The notes beneath the pieces are model-generated. The model was not told where the DNA came from and ran no database searches. It saw only the letters and a list, made by a program, of their open reading frames with translations. This document shows, piece after piece, positions 12,735 to 26,422 of a stretch of 64,000 nt of DNA (within the stretch, counting starts at the first letter, position 1; each line of letters opens with the position of its first letter). The position numbers and the translations under genes were made by a program. The stretch is from Anoplopoma fimbria. Taxonomy: Eukaryota > Chordata > Actinopteri > Perciformes > Anoplopomatidae. The stretch spans positions 5,019,591 to 5,083,590 of the forward strand of contig NC_072471.1 of the NCBI RefSeq assembly GCF_027596085.1. Reading direction: 5' to 3'.

Positions 12735-12779
<45 letters not shown>
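12735..12779 (+). repeat. (GT)n array, left arm of an opposed pair
   Basis: 45 bp of GT. The complementary CA array starts 70 bp downstream at 12850. Confidence 0.97.
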
Positions 12780-12781
<2 letters not shown>

Positions 12782-12849
12782 TACTGGCAATGTTAAGGAT
12801 CACAAATGTTACATCATATGCAAACACGCACAAAAACCACATAAGAGGC

Positions 12850-12925
<76 letters not shown>
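12850..12925 (+). repeat. (CA)n array, right arm of an opposed pair
   Basis: 76 bp of uninterrupted CA. Confidence 0.97.
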
Positions 12926-12929
<4 letters not shown>

Positions 12930-13359
12930 TCCTGCTGGGATGGGGGGAGTAGCGGTACTCGACCCTGTTAAATATTTACTGGCACTGCTGTCATCAAGTG
13001 TCTAAAACACTTAGCTGCTGCTCATAATATCGTATTGTCCGTCTGTCCTCCATCATCTCACACAGTAATGCAATAGGACAAACATGTTTTGCCATTCTTT
13101 GTCCACTCTGTTTGCCCCCCCCCCTAATGTTTCTTGTGTTTTTTATCACAAGGTAAACTGACCCTGGTTACCACGCCTGTTAAGTAGAAGCCCGTCTAGA
13201 AACCTAATGAAGACCTCTGCAGTCTAACAGCTGATATCCATAGACTTATGCATGTCCATGGTATACATAGGACAAGTGAGACCACTCAATTACACAGCTG
13301 ACACACTCCATTGTTTGGATAATGGTAGAGACAAGTCATGCATGCATAAAGGAAAACGT

Positions 13360-13478
<119 letters not shown>

Positions 13479-14253
13479 ATGGAAGCCAGACTTTGCCCCA
13501 GGGGTGACACCCGCGGCAATCATTCTGGACTGTGCATTGTGTTTAACCCCGTGACCTTTAAGAGTGACACAGTGTCAGAGTGCTGAACATGTCTAGATCA
13601 CTTACTGATCGAAGTAAGGAGTTCTCAGGACGTCATTGATTAAGATTTGTTTATGGAAAAGGGAGAGACTGGGAGGATGGTTTGTAGATACTGGGAGGAA
13701 GAGATTGTCTTGTTGCAATTCTGTTAAATATAAGTGTAACTGTAAGAGTTTGTGTTATTTTTGATTAAATATCAGCAACTTGCAGAAATGTAATTTTTTC
13801 ACTTAATTAAGTCATTAATCCAGAGTCATAAAACATTAAATGAAGCTTATCAGCTTCAAACCAAATCTGTTCAGCAGCATTGAAAAACATTCTTCCTGCT
13901 GGATGGGGAAAGAAAAAAATTAAATCAGTAAATGATGATGCAATTGATCAAAAACTAATTTTGGAAAAAAAAAAAAAATGTGTTGGTTTTGAATCCTTGC
14001 TGCAAATGAGGTGAACTAAGTACAAAACGATCTATCAAACTCAGGCAGACAGAAAAAGTGAAAATCATAAAATAATCAAACTTCTGTGGTTGGATAACAG
14101 GGGCTGCACACCTGAGGTGTATTTGGTTCATCTCTATGATGGAGTACGTGCTGAAGGCAGCAATCTACATAATGTAATGGAAACTGACAAAAGGGCTCTC
14201 TGATAATCTCCCTTCTGTGTTTAGGTCATCTGTATTGTGTCAACACAAGCTTT

Positions 14254-14359
<106 letters not shown>

Positions 14360-14539
14360 GGGGAGGGTTGGGAGTTTTGGGAATCAATGGTGCTTAGACG
14401 TATGCTAGGCTAGTTATTGGCTCAGATCATCAATCAAAACACACTTGACTCCATGAGTCACTGCAAGCCACAAAGAAGGGGGGTGATGTCCCACAAACCT
14501 CTTGCCATACCTCATTGGTTATGTGTGTGTGTGTGTGTG

Positions 14540-17500
14540 AGTGTATTTGAGATCCTTTGGTATTTCCCATTATTCCCATCACAGAAGATAAAGGGCACTT
14601 ATGGATCAAAGCAAGGACAATAAGAAGGTCCTACTGATTCAGCCACACACAACATCTGCTATCAAGGGAAAAGCACTTTGCCCCATGAAGCCCCTCTCTC
14701 TTAGGTATAAGGGTCTTGAGAGCTTGTAGTGATTGGGGGGTGGGGGGATAAGCGACTATGAAATATGGCGAGTGCTAGTTAGGCAGTTTGCCTTAGGGAT
14801 GCTCTCTACGGCTCAAATTCCATCCTCCGCTCCATTGTGGTCTGTTGTGTATCCTAGACCAGTCAATACTCCCACCCACCCCCCCTTCCCGGAGGAGAGC
14901 CCTTCTAAAACATGCATGAGTTTATGAGCTGGGAATGCGCCACTGGAGGCCTTTAGGGCTTTTGGAGGTGGAGGAATATCTAAAAGCTAAGTGAGACCAT
15001 CTTTCAGGGATTAGGTCTAAGGGCTTTCCACCTCCCCACTAATACTCTTTTACTGTTCCTGCACTCATCTCCTTCTTCTACCTTTTTTTTTTTCCTCGCT
15101 CCCTCCCAGACAGACATATGCCTCTATACATATAAATCAGACCTAAAGCCTCAACCCTTGGGGCAGATATCTCCACAGATCCAGCCTGTTTAGTGTAATG
15201 AGAGAAACTCCAATGTCCATTGTGGAAAGCTTAGATTTTAGTTACTCCATCAGAACTGTGCAATCCCACCGTGTACTGTAATATGAAAGTATTTCGAGCA
15301 ATACGCTCGGTCTCATCCCTCTTGATCTCGCCTTTTTAGAGCCCTATGAGGCTTTTAAGATTTAAAATTTAAAATGCTTGATAATCTCTGAAGCCTATTT
15401 GAAAAGGGGAAGATAAGGAAAACAAGGGGCGGGTAGGTGGAAGGAGAGGCAGGGAGATTTGGGTCGATGAATGTTTGATGAGCCCAAATGGCCTGTTGTG
15501 TGACCCAGCTGCTGAGATGCCACATGGGCTTTTAGTGGAGGGCAAAGTGCAACGGAACGGAGTTGGAGCAATGAGACGGGATGAAAAAGTTTGCAGACAC
15601 GATACAAAATGTATATTTTCTCATAAAGTTAGGATTCTCTATCTAAATTCCCTTAAAGGAATATTTTGTTTACTTCCCATGATATACTAATTTCCCTTCC
15701 ACTCACACAACAAGTTGAGGATCAATGCCTTGTCACGCCTAATGTGCACCGTCAGCAATCCTTCATATCCAAAACTGGGTCTCGGTATCAGAGCATAGCT
15801 GACACAAATCACTGATCAACAGTAAATGTGGAACAAAGAATGGGAAGAAAGAGAGATGGATGGATGGATGGTGAGAGGGAGGACCCCCCCCCCTGCTTAC
15901 CAGCACATTAATCATTAACACGCAAAAAGGCAGAAATGAAGGCAGACAGGACGATGCTGAAGCCACAACGCTTTACAAGCAGTAAAAAAGAGGCTTTTCT
16001 TATGTGAGACACTGACAGGAGTTGCAATTTTTTCTTTTCAACTACACCTCTCGCTTCATCTCATCAAAAACAAACCCCCCTTCTTTTCCACCGTGGCTTC
16101 AAATCGTACTTTCAGTCACGTCTCTTTCCCACATTTTCACAATTTGTTGCTGCGTTAGCTCCTCCTGTTCTGCATTCCACTACCCACCTCACCCTCCCCT
16201 CTTCCTCCATCACAGACAATGATGCTTAGTGAACATTACGCTCATCCATCCTTCTTTTAAGTGCCGCCATTATGGTTACCAGATGCACTTATGGCTTTTT
16301 AGGCGCATTGATTGGCACAATCAATATGGCATCTTCGGAAAGTTTGGAGACACTACATTAGAGCTCCCAGACGCTCTTAAAGCTTTAAGCAGTAATTTGT
16401 ATGGAGATGGGTGCTAGTTCATTATGTTAATGGTCAACAGCAGTTGGGTTAGGGTGGGATCTGAATGCCTTATGGCTGCTTCCGGTATTTAAAAAATAAA
16501 TAAAAATCCATATGCATTACTGTGGTCAGCATGCTAAACATTATTTTCTCTTCTCAGGCCTCTCATGTCACTACTATTAGTATCATGAATCCCTTGGAAT
16601 CATTATTTACATAACTGTCATCGACTGTTTTACAGCTTCTATAATGGCAAACAATCAAAAACAAAAGGGCCAAGACATTTGGTTCTTTAATTCCATTAAC
16701 TAGTGCAACAAAACAGTGAGGAACACATCTTGCGTACTGCTTGGTGAGGTTCACTCAAGGTTCGGGGTTTATTAATACACAATGGAAGATTGTTTTCCAG
16801 GCAGGAGATGAGGCATTGAGAAACAGCATTAAAGACAACAGAAGTTACAAAAGAAAAACATTAAAAACAAAATGTTGTACATATTTAATCCTAGAATAAA
16901 GCAGATATTAAGTTCCCTATATTCTCCAGATTTTGAAAGACAGTAGCTTCTGGCAATAAAATGCTTTCCTGTGTCGCTCAGTTTAACACCTGGAGGCCCT
17001 AAACTGACTTTCAAAAAGGAATACGTTGGACTTTTCTGTTCAAGGCATGGGATGAGGCCCTCAAGAATTGGACTATTTCTATTAAAACTTCCTTAACAAT
17101 TCGATTAAGGGAATTCCTGCTTTTCAGGACAGGTTTGCCTCACAGTTCTGACACTATGGGTTGTATTTTCTCTACTGCTCCTGTTTCTATAAGTGGATTG
17201 TCACGGTAAGTGTAGCATCCTCAAGTTGCCTCTCCACCCTTAAGGCAAATTGCAAAGACTTGTGCATGTTTTCACAACATTTTAAAAAGGTTTTCATTAT
17301 TATGGGAAGAAGGGCTGCCAGCCTTGAGTCATGAAAAGGAGTCGGGGTGTTGCAGGGACACGGATGATGTCTTGTTCCATAGCTTAGGGACATGTTTGAG
17401 GTAAAAGGAGACATATAACAGAAAGTTGTCGTCTGGTCTTGGACAATTCTCCAGTAAAAATGTTTATGGGCCTGAGCTCTTGTCAACATTTAAGAAATGA

Positions 17501-18700
17501 AGGAGTTTCCAATCTGTCTTGAAGCTAAAATGAATCATCATTAGCTTCATCATCACTGTAGTTTTTACTAAGAACTTTCTTCACAATGAAACGCCACACA
17601 CTGTTTTTTAAATCACACATTTGGAATGAGAGCCTCCGTCCTCATAATGCCCATCGCTGCTGTCGAGCACTTGCACTTTGCAACGCCACAGATAAGCTCC
17701 GATTGCTTTGCTATCTTCCTACTGGCCGCCAAGCCTATCTGGCATGTCAGGCTTGCAATCAGGCTGAAGCAGGTGACATGTGACTGAATGGCTGAACAAT
17801 GGGATGGAGCTTGGGTCCCAGATAAGAGAATTAATATTGATTGCACATGCATGTCTGACAGATTGTGTCCATTACGAGTTGCATAGCGCTGCTCCGACAC
17901 ACTGGTCACATGACTTGGCTGAGGGCTGAATGAAGGAGGAGGAGGAGGCCAAAAGTTCACTCCGTCATTTGAAGTCATTGTTCATTCAATTATGACTGTC
18001 TTAGTTTGAAGTGTTAATTGTGAAGTGGGTCCTTAAGATAAGCTTTTTTTTTCATTTCACAATGTCTGTTTGGCATTTTAAGATGGATTATCTCTATAAA
18101 ATGTTCCAAATTCCATGTTTGCACTGTACGTTTCTACTTCAGATATTTGAATTCACACATTTGCCTGCCATCAAACTTACTCAATCCTTATTTATAACTA
18201 ATTCTAATTTATTTCCTGTGGTCTATAAATGTGCTGCTGACACTTTAAGACTAAAAGTCCAATGGGAAAAGTATTCAGTCATTCGCTGACTCATTCCCTT
18301 CACAGTGAATGAGATTACATCCCGTCATTCAGGTTTGCACCATCCAAATACAGCTGCCAATATCACCACACAGTCACCTTTTCTCAGATAAGGCATAAAT
18401 AAAAGCACCAGCGCACTCAGTCTGGATAGTGTAAGTAACACCCAAATATAGATCTGTGTGTATGAGTGTGCATGTTTATGTGCGAGTGAGAGACAGACAG
18501 ACAGAGAGCGCTAAGAGCCATAACTGTGGGAGTGTTTTACAAGCTCAAAGCCCTGTGCCTGCTCCTCTAATTCAGCACACACATTGCACTTTCAGCAGAT
18601 CAATGATCCCACTGTGCTTCTCACACACACACGCACACACACAATCACTCCCTCCTCACACCCACAGTCGTGCACACACACATTCAATCCTCCTCATTTC
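14540..18700. other. Unique-looking intronic sequence, microsatellite-poor
   Basis: Over 4 kb with no major array, only homopolymer runs and a (GGAT)n-like run near 15856-15872. No domain is recognisable in its frames. Confidence 0.6.
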
Positions 18701-18713
18701 ATACTACCTTCAC

Positions 18714-18737
18714 TCCCCCCCCCCCCCCCACCCCCCC
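18714..18737 (+). repeat. Poly-C tract
   Basis: C run with a single A interruption, within a pyrimidine-rich stretch. Confidence 0.9.
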
Positions 18738-18811
18738 TCACTTTTTCTTTCCATCCCTCCTTCTCTCTCAAGCCCTGAGCAATTACTCATTGAGACTCTA
18801 GAGAAGAGCAA

Positions 18812-18813
<2 letters not shown>

Positions 18814-18842
<29 letters not shown>
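18814..18842 (+). repeat. (GA)n array
   Basis: About fourteen GA units, followed by further purine-rich sequence to about 18905. Confidence 0.96.
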
Positions 18843-18846
<4 letters not shown>

Positions 18847-19046
18847 GGAGGCGGGTGGGTGAGGAGAGAGAGAGAGAAGGACAGAAAGATGGATGAAAAG
18901 AGGGATAGATGTAGAGCGAGGGTGATTCAAAATTGCCTGTCACGGACTGCGAGTGTCGGACGCTTTTAGACAAGAGCACCTCAAAACATCTGCTCTTCAA
19001 CGACCAGGGTCAAGCCAAAGTGTGTGTGTCTCATCTGTGCAAGTGA

Positions 19047-19152
<106 letters not shown>

Positions 19153-19348
19153 ACTGTGGGGTGAAGGGGAGTGCACGTCTGTGAGGGAGGTGGGTCACAT
19201 CAGTATGACACGACATCATTTATTCATTGGGGAGGAAAATGTGTGCGTTACAGCTGGGACGCACATGATCTCAACACAATACACGCACACACATGGCACT
19301 TCTGCAAAAAAAAGTCCAATTGACCAGCTGTAGCTCTCTTACTGCAGG

Positions 19349-19477
<129 letters not shown>

Positions 19478-19786
19478 TCAACAGAAACAGTGATGAAATA
19501 GCCACACTATACTGGAGGGAAGTTATAACAGTGAATACAAGTAAATTCACTGTGTGTGAATGTGTCTCCTTGCAGTGTTCCCAGCTTTCACTAAGCTCTC
19601 AGGTTGATCCATTTAAAACACAATGGAGGATTACATTCTCATCTGGCCACTGGCTTCAGCCTGCACAGACAAAACACTACGGCTTTAATACTACCTTGGC
19701 ACACAGTGTGTCTGTGTCCAAGGGAGTGTGTGTGTTTTCATATTTTATGCAAGCAACACAAGCTACAGCATACAACCGTACATACA

Positions 19787-19790
<4 letters not shown>

Positions 19791-19829
<39 letters not shown>
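19791..19829 (+). repeat. (GT)n array, 39 bp
   Basis: Uninterrupted, with a degenerate extension to about 19840. Confidence 0.97.
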
Positions 19830-19830
<1 letters not shown>

Positions 19831-20237
19831 TCTGTGTGTGCAGGAGGCTCAGGCCCGTCACTGCGAGGGCAGGTTGGGGGGGATAAGGCCCCTCTCCAGT
19901 GTGGAGTGGTTCTGAATTGGTTTTGGCTCGAGGCTAAATCTCCTCACAGACACCTCTTCGTTTTCTCCACACGACCAGGGAAAGGAGACTGCTTTCACTC
20001 AAGCCTCACACAACAAATCCAATTCACTGTGATTTGAGCCAGTCCTTGGCCCAAAAATGCAGGTGTGAATGTGTACACACACAAAGACACACACACAGAC
20101 ACACACAATGTCTCTCCCTCTTTATGCATTTCTCTCTCCACTATCTCATTTCCACAACCACTGAATTATTTTAAAAACAATAATGGACCGCTACTCATTC
20201 TTCCACAACCAAACAACAGCTCAACCATAAACCCCTG

Positions 20238-20268
20238 CTCTCTCCCTCTCTCTCTCTCTCTCTTTCTC

Positions 20269-20338
<70 letters not shown>

Positions 20339-20370
20339 ACACACACCCACACACACACACACACACACAG
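20238..20370 (+). repeat. Compound (CT)n-(CA)n microsatellite
   Basis: CT units to about 20271, then CA units with two CCC interruptions near 20336 and 20346. Confidence 0.97.
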
Positions 20371-20666
20371 TTACTATTCCTCCATAACCGAGCCCCCCAC
20401 CAAGAAGACGACAGTAGCAGTCTGTCTATCCGGCAGTATTCAGGCCCATGATTAAACCAGTGCTTATTGGTAATTAAACACTGTGCTTTGTGACGGTATC
20501 CAGCATGCTGTAAAGCACTAAACCTCCCCACCACATACACACCCACACAACCTCCATTGGCACACACCCCCTCCTCTTCTCTTTTTCTGCCTTTCAGGGG
20601 GCCGCAGGTGGCACAATTGGCAGTAATGTGTTCTAATTGTTGGCAACGCTGCCCGGGTAAAGATAG

Positions 20667-20699
20667 GTAGTGGGGAGTGGGGAGTGGGGAGTGGGGGGC
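20667..20699 (+). repeat. Short GGGGAGT minisatellite, G-quadruplex-like
   Basis: Four runs of four or more G are separated by the same AGT spacer. This fits the classic intramolecular G-quadruplex pattern with three-base loops. The G-rich strand is the plus strand, opposite to the plexin transcript. Confidence 0.9.
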
Positions 20700-23600
20700 T
20701 TGGCTGGCATTCAGCAAGAGGGGAGGAAGGGAGGGAGTCAGAGAATGTAAGGCGGAGAAGGGTGGGGGTTAGAGAAATGGAGGAAATAATTGAGGATATA
20801 TGGAGAGAGAAGGAAGGAAGGAAGGAAGGGATTAAAAAAACAACAAACAAAATAAGTAGCTCGCCAAGGAGAGACTCTGAGGGGAAAAGGTGAGGATGTG
20901 GCACAAATAACGGCGTGAAAAGGAAGAGCAGAACTGGGAATTAACGGCAGAGAGAAGCTTGGGAGGAATAACAACCAAGAGAGGATGCTGTTCCTGTCGT
21001 GTCCAAATGTTTCCTTTTTGATGTTGTTGTTTTTCCAGGCAGCTTGGAGAAAGGCTCCCCTGGGTTGAGACTATGGATATAACTGCAGCAGAGACTGACA
21101 CAGCATGAGCTGCTGGCTTCATGTAGTAACAGAGAGGCTAAGTTGCTGGGCTCCAGACCGTATAAACCCCTGGGGTTTTTCCAATTCACTCAACGTATAT
21201 AATGTAACTGTAATGTAATGTAATGTATATAGAAATGTTGAGGAGGGAGTGGAGTGGAGTATGGCGAGCGTACGACTAAGGCCAGTGAGTTTATACTGTA
21301 GTATAAATAATCCATGGCCATTTTCTATTCCTCTCCATAAGTGATCCATATAACAACATAGTCTTTAACAGAAACTCAATGCAAACAGAGAGCACGGTTA
21401 GCTACACTAATTACCAAGGGATCTATGGAAAAGTTACGACCGAAATATGTTTTTAAAACAAGGTGGATCTGTTTACCGCATAAAACAGTTGTTTCATCAT
21501 CCGTTATGGAGGCTATGCTGCATTTCATATAAAAAAAACATCAAATCCAGGTCAGCAGGCTCAGTAGTAGCTCTTCATTTCCATGTGGCACCAACAAAAA
21601 AAAACATGTCCAAATACATCAATGCCATGACAATGCCGTAAAAAAAAAAAAAACATGCGTCATGGTTCATTGAGATTCTCTCCAAGTGGCGTCTATTGTG
21701 TAAGTGCCTTTGATAGTGTGCAAGAGTGACTCAGCAGCTCTCCCCACGGTGTGACGGCACCTGTTCTTCAGTGCTCATCGACAGGTGTTGCCGTCCCCCC
21801 CTGAACGTTGTTAACGTGGGCTAAATCAGATGGAAAGGCAGAATGACAGCCAGTTCAACATACGTAGATCCACCATGAGACGCCGAAAGCCAGAAATAGT
21901 CTTTTTAGACATGTGGTGAGCTCTAGGGATGTCACCACGGTGGCAGACGTACTTAACAATATTTCAACTTCTACTTTCAAACAGTAATACCTGGCACTGA
22001 GATAAGTCTTTATAAATATCATTTTATATTACAGAAGCTACATTGCTGGCTACGCAGTATGCTCTAGAGAGTTAGAGGTAAAATGTGAGCATATAATAAA
22101 GGTCATGAGCCACATTCAAACAATCTGTGAGTACTGATTCTGATAATTGACAGAATTTGAATCGCACTCTTTTAACTTTCCTCCTCCTGATGTTCTCCTG
22201 GAGTATCAATCTCAATATGCAAGGGTTTAATACACACCTAGAGATCAGACTGTGTCTACATGCTGTATGTGTGGATGTGTGCGTTAGTCTTATCTCAAAA
22301 GGCAGATAGGCAAGTGAGAGGCCATGACATGAAGCCATGTTGATAGTCACACACCCAATCATGGTTATCTCTCTGGCTACACACACATAACACACACTCT
22401 GTGTACGCTGCAATATTGTACAGATGCATCCAAATACTTGCATGCTCACACAAATGCATCTCTCTCTCCCTCCCTCTCTCTCTGCAGGGGCTGCACAAGC
22501 TGTTGGGTCATCTCCATGCAGGTGGAAACTTTGAGGCAAAAATCCACTGGAAGGAAAACTGCAGTGGGCTTTTGAGAAAACACTCTACACTGCAAGGTGC
22601 TGCTGCTGCATTGCCATGGCAACGGTGAGGAGAGCATGAAGTGTTGAGAGTCAGAGACTCAAGGTTACTCAATCTATTCATGTTTTAATAATACACTCCC
22701 TTATGAAAGAAATATTACATCCCTTGTAAGTATGATGAAAATACATATCAGATTTTCCGAGCCTGTGTCCAATGAACACGGAGAACCTGCCATCAAGGTT
22801 AAGACATGGAAATGAACTCCACATATCTTGGATTCATTAACCAAGACTCGAGTTGATGAGGCCTGATTTCAGAGTGTTACATGGGCACACTATTTCTGGC
22901 TTGGCCTATTTAAATAGGACAAGATTGTACAAAATCGTCGGTGTGTTTCCTCTTTGGAATAGCTGGGAGGAGAAGCAGAGAACCGACTTTAGACCATGTT
23001 GAACCACCAGAAACACAGATGAAGAGAGTTTGAGGAGAATGCAAACAGGGAATTGAGGGGAACTGAATTAATTGAAGCAGTATGACAGCTTTCTATGGTC
23101 CTCGTCTTTTTTTTCCCCAGGTGCTTGTGTCAGAGGTGAAGCAGCAGGTGAGCGACTGGCACTGCACGGATCTCTGTGGAGGCGGGGTCAAACAGGCCTG
23201 CTGGGATTTGAGTTTTCCGCCTGATCCATCTCTGGACACACATGCAACCTAGTGAAGCTGATGACAGTGCAGCTGACAAATGGCATTCTGCACGGAGTTA
23301 ATGAGGGAAAAGCAGATGCACGCTGCCCCTCTGGAGATACTCTTTGTGCAAGTGCATGTGCCTCAGACACAATTAATTGTGTAAACACGTAATATATGCA
23401 TGCTCACACAATGCCAATATTAACAAATGACGTAGCAGATAAATGAGGCAGTCCCATTTATGCACATAAAAGCACGGGCTTTGGTAAACTAAGAAACACA
23501 ATGTTTTCCTGCATGGAATACCAGTACAAACTTGTGATGTTCAACCATGACAGCTCACTGTCACCTGTCTTCCAATCCGTCAGCAACTAGGGCAGAGGCA

Positions 23601-25700
23601 TGCTAACGCACTGTCATGCTAGCAAGATGTTTTACACGGAGACATACAGACATGGATCTCCTTTTGCACAGGAAAGATATGTGATTTTTACATGATTTTC
23701 ACATCGAAAGCATAGCACATACATCATGTAGATCTTTAAGCCCGGAGGATAATATAATAATCGTCTCGAAAGGATAAAAAAAGAAATATGGCAAGCTGCG
23801 CTATATTTCCTTCACTTTAAATAATTAATCGGCAACAAGCTTTATGGGAGAGAAAAATGAAAACAGAGCTTAGAATAATATGTTAAACAGGTTAGATCAC
23901 AAAGATGTTGTTGTTGTTGTAAAGGTGGAAAGGTGAGTTAGAAAGGAAAATAGGATCTTATTTGCTGTCTCAGTTATTACAGCTCAGTTTCCACCTTTCT
24001 TCCTCCACTGAGGACATGCTCTTCTGTCCACTTCCTCATTTCGTGGTCTACACAAGTTATTGTTTTCACCAACCTCTGTTGCCGGACTACCATGAGTTGT
24101 GTGTTTATGTCTGTGCTCTGTAGCCTCCAGTCTGCTCCACAGCAGCCACTACATCTGCAGTGCTACAGCATCCACTGTGGCCTCTGATAGAGCCACTGTA
24201 GAGTTAGCAGAACCCTCTCTGCAATAAATCCATGACATTAAAGAGATCATGTTAACCCAAGAGTAAACAGTCTCTGCTGTAATACATCTAGACCTTCTGG
24301 CTAAATAAGTGTGACAAATTCAATTAAGTTTTCAGAACTGGAGGGACAGTTAGCAATTCAATTATGTTGACTTAACTAAACTAAACTTGCCACTTCTACA
24401 TGAAGTGATGACAAGTCCAATGTGCAAAAAATGTAACCCACTCTCCCGCAACCAGTATCGCGGATTCTGGCCTTGGTGCTGCTGATGCCATTCTGAGGGG
24501 CTTCCCTGGTCACTGTCCATGGTGCTGATCTGAATGAGGGGGATTTACAGCACCTCTACCACCACCAGGTATTGGCATTAAATAACCAGGTACATATACT
24601 TGCTGTTTGTGCTCAGTTTGCAGGTCTCCATGTACTAAATGCAACCGTAGTTTTACACAGTAGACAACACGATCTACTAGAGTCTGCCTCGTGTTTTGAA
24701 CAGACATATTTCAAGTATTGAGAAAATGTTTCACTTGGTTGTTTCCTCATTCAATCAGTCAAACTATGAGCCGTTTCCAGGCCCAGTTGTGATATGCAGC
24801 GTGTCCTCTTGGGGTATTAGTGGGCTTTTAGACTTGTTTTCCTTCATGTGGAAGAAGCCTTACCTCGTCACTGAAGATTTTTTATTACACCATAAGCTCA
24901 GACACACTCTCTTATGAAGCAACGTAAGCATAAGTAAACTCATTAACATGTGAAAGCACAAACAGAAATGTTTTGAGCAGTCAAAAATTTTTTAAAGATA
25001 TTTTCGGCCTAATTAAGCACACGCATCGGTGGCGCATCAGAGCATGAACCACTAAGACAGACAATTTCACCGCTCTCTCCCTTCTTCTATAAGCTGTTAA
25101 TTGATCTCCAGGGAGCCTTGCTGTTTAAACTGTTCAGAAATGTGGAGGAGACGCCGCCGCAACCTTTAACAGAGAGTGGGAAACACGCCCACGGGTAAAG
25201 AGCTGCTGATGTGGACTGGGTCTGAGAAACCTCAACTTGGTCTCAGGTCTGCTTAATGAAGTCATTATCACATTTGTGGATCTTACTCCAAAGTTGTCAA
25301 AGGATGTCAAGGGTATGTGATTTCTTCAAACTAACGAGGGAAGCCCTATAATTGGGAGGAAAACATATTTTAAGGGGAGATCAAAACTTTTCCTCTGTTC
25401 ATATAATGTCCAGAAAAGTCTTACTAAGTTAAAACCTTCTGTCATAATAATAATAAAGTTCAAAATCTAGAAACAACAACAACCAAACACCATTAGAACT
25501 TTGACCAATTTGGCTGAGGATTCTGCCCATTTAAAATTCAGATGTCTCTCCACTTATGAATGATAAATAAGGACTGGGAGGTTATCACCAGTGCTGCGCT
25601 GGTCCCTGTGTGTCCATGAATGTGTGTGATAAATTATCAATGATGTTACAGTACACTTCTTAAATTTAGCCATGTTCTGTGAGCTTGAGGGCAAGTAGTA
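20700..25700. other. Unique-looking intronic sequence, microsatellite-poor
   Basis: About 5 kb with only small repeats: GGAA units near 20812-20830 and (TGTAA)n near 21204. I see no supported gene. Confidence 0.6.
21204..21230 (+). repeat. (TGTAA)n short pentanucleotide repeat
   Basis: Four to five imperfect units of TGTAA/TGTAC type. Confidence 0.85.
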
Positions 25701-25703
25701 TTT

Positions 25704-25859
25704 TAATAATAATAATAATAATCAATCCTTTATTAGTCCCACAATGGGGAAATTATTTCTCTGCATTTAACCCATCCCGGAGGAGCAGTGGGCTGCAATG
25801 AAGCGCCCGGGGAGCAACTTGGGGTTAGGTGTCTTGCTCAAGGACACCTCGGTATGTTG
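25704..25859 (-). mobile_element. V-SINE-like element, 5'-truncated copy
   Basis: Read on the minus strand, this copy has the GTGTCCTTGAGCAAGACACC core, the CCCACTGCTCCTCCGGGATG body and the tail TTTCCCCATTGTGGGACTAA, ending in (ATT)n. It lacks the tRNA-like head present in the other two copies; similarity ends just after the CAACATRCCGAGG segment. Over the shared part it is almost identical to the 55564 copy. The 5' truncation fits incomplete reverse transcription by a LINE partner. Confidence 0.85.
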
Positions 25860-26010
25860 TATAGTAAAATACCTAATTAATGGTGGAGTTATTCAGTACA
25901 GTAAACTTGTAATTTGATGTGTTTATGTTAGAGTTTATATAAGAGGTTTATACTTTTGTCTTAATGTGTGCTCTCAAGCTTATAAAGTACGTGTGTATAT
26001 GTGTGTATAT

Positions 26011-26019
26011 GTGTGTGTG

Positions 26020-26116
<97 letters not shown>
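26011..26116 (+). repeat. (GT)n array, interrupted
   Basis: About 106 bp of GT with breaks near 26020 and 26098, preceded by two GTGTATAT units. Confidence 0.97.
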
Positions 26117-26259
26117 AGGTAACCCAATTCCTTCTGCTAAGGGATGCTCATGTTGTGTGTCTATGGTGGGCCTGGAGGGCCAAAAGTCAGCCTGCCAATA
26201 TTACTCGACTGTCACATGTAACAGGAAAGTGACACACCACACATCATAAACATGTGTAT

Positions 26260-26286
26260 CTCTTTCTCTCTCTCTCTCTCTCTCTC
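26260..26286 (+). repeat. (CT)n array
   Basis: About twelve CT units. A sister CT array lies 100 bp downstream. Confidence 0.96.
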
Positions 26287-26380
26287 ATGAGACAAAAGTA
26301 TAAACATGTGTATTATCTCTTTTTTCCTCCTCTCGTGCTTTGGCTTGCAAGAGGATGCACACATGAACACGCAAATATAA

Positions 26381-26385
<5 letters not shown>

Positions 26386-26416
<31 letters not shown>
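26386..26416 (+). repeat. (CT)n array
   Basis: About fifteen uninterrupted CT units. Confidence 0.97.
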
Positions 26417-26422
<6 letters not shown>

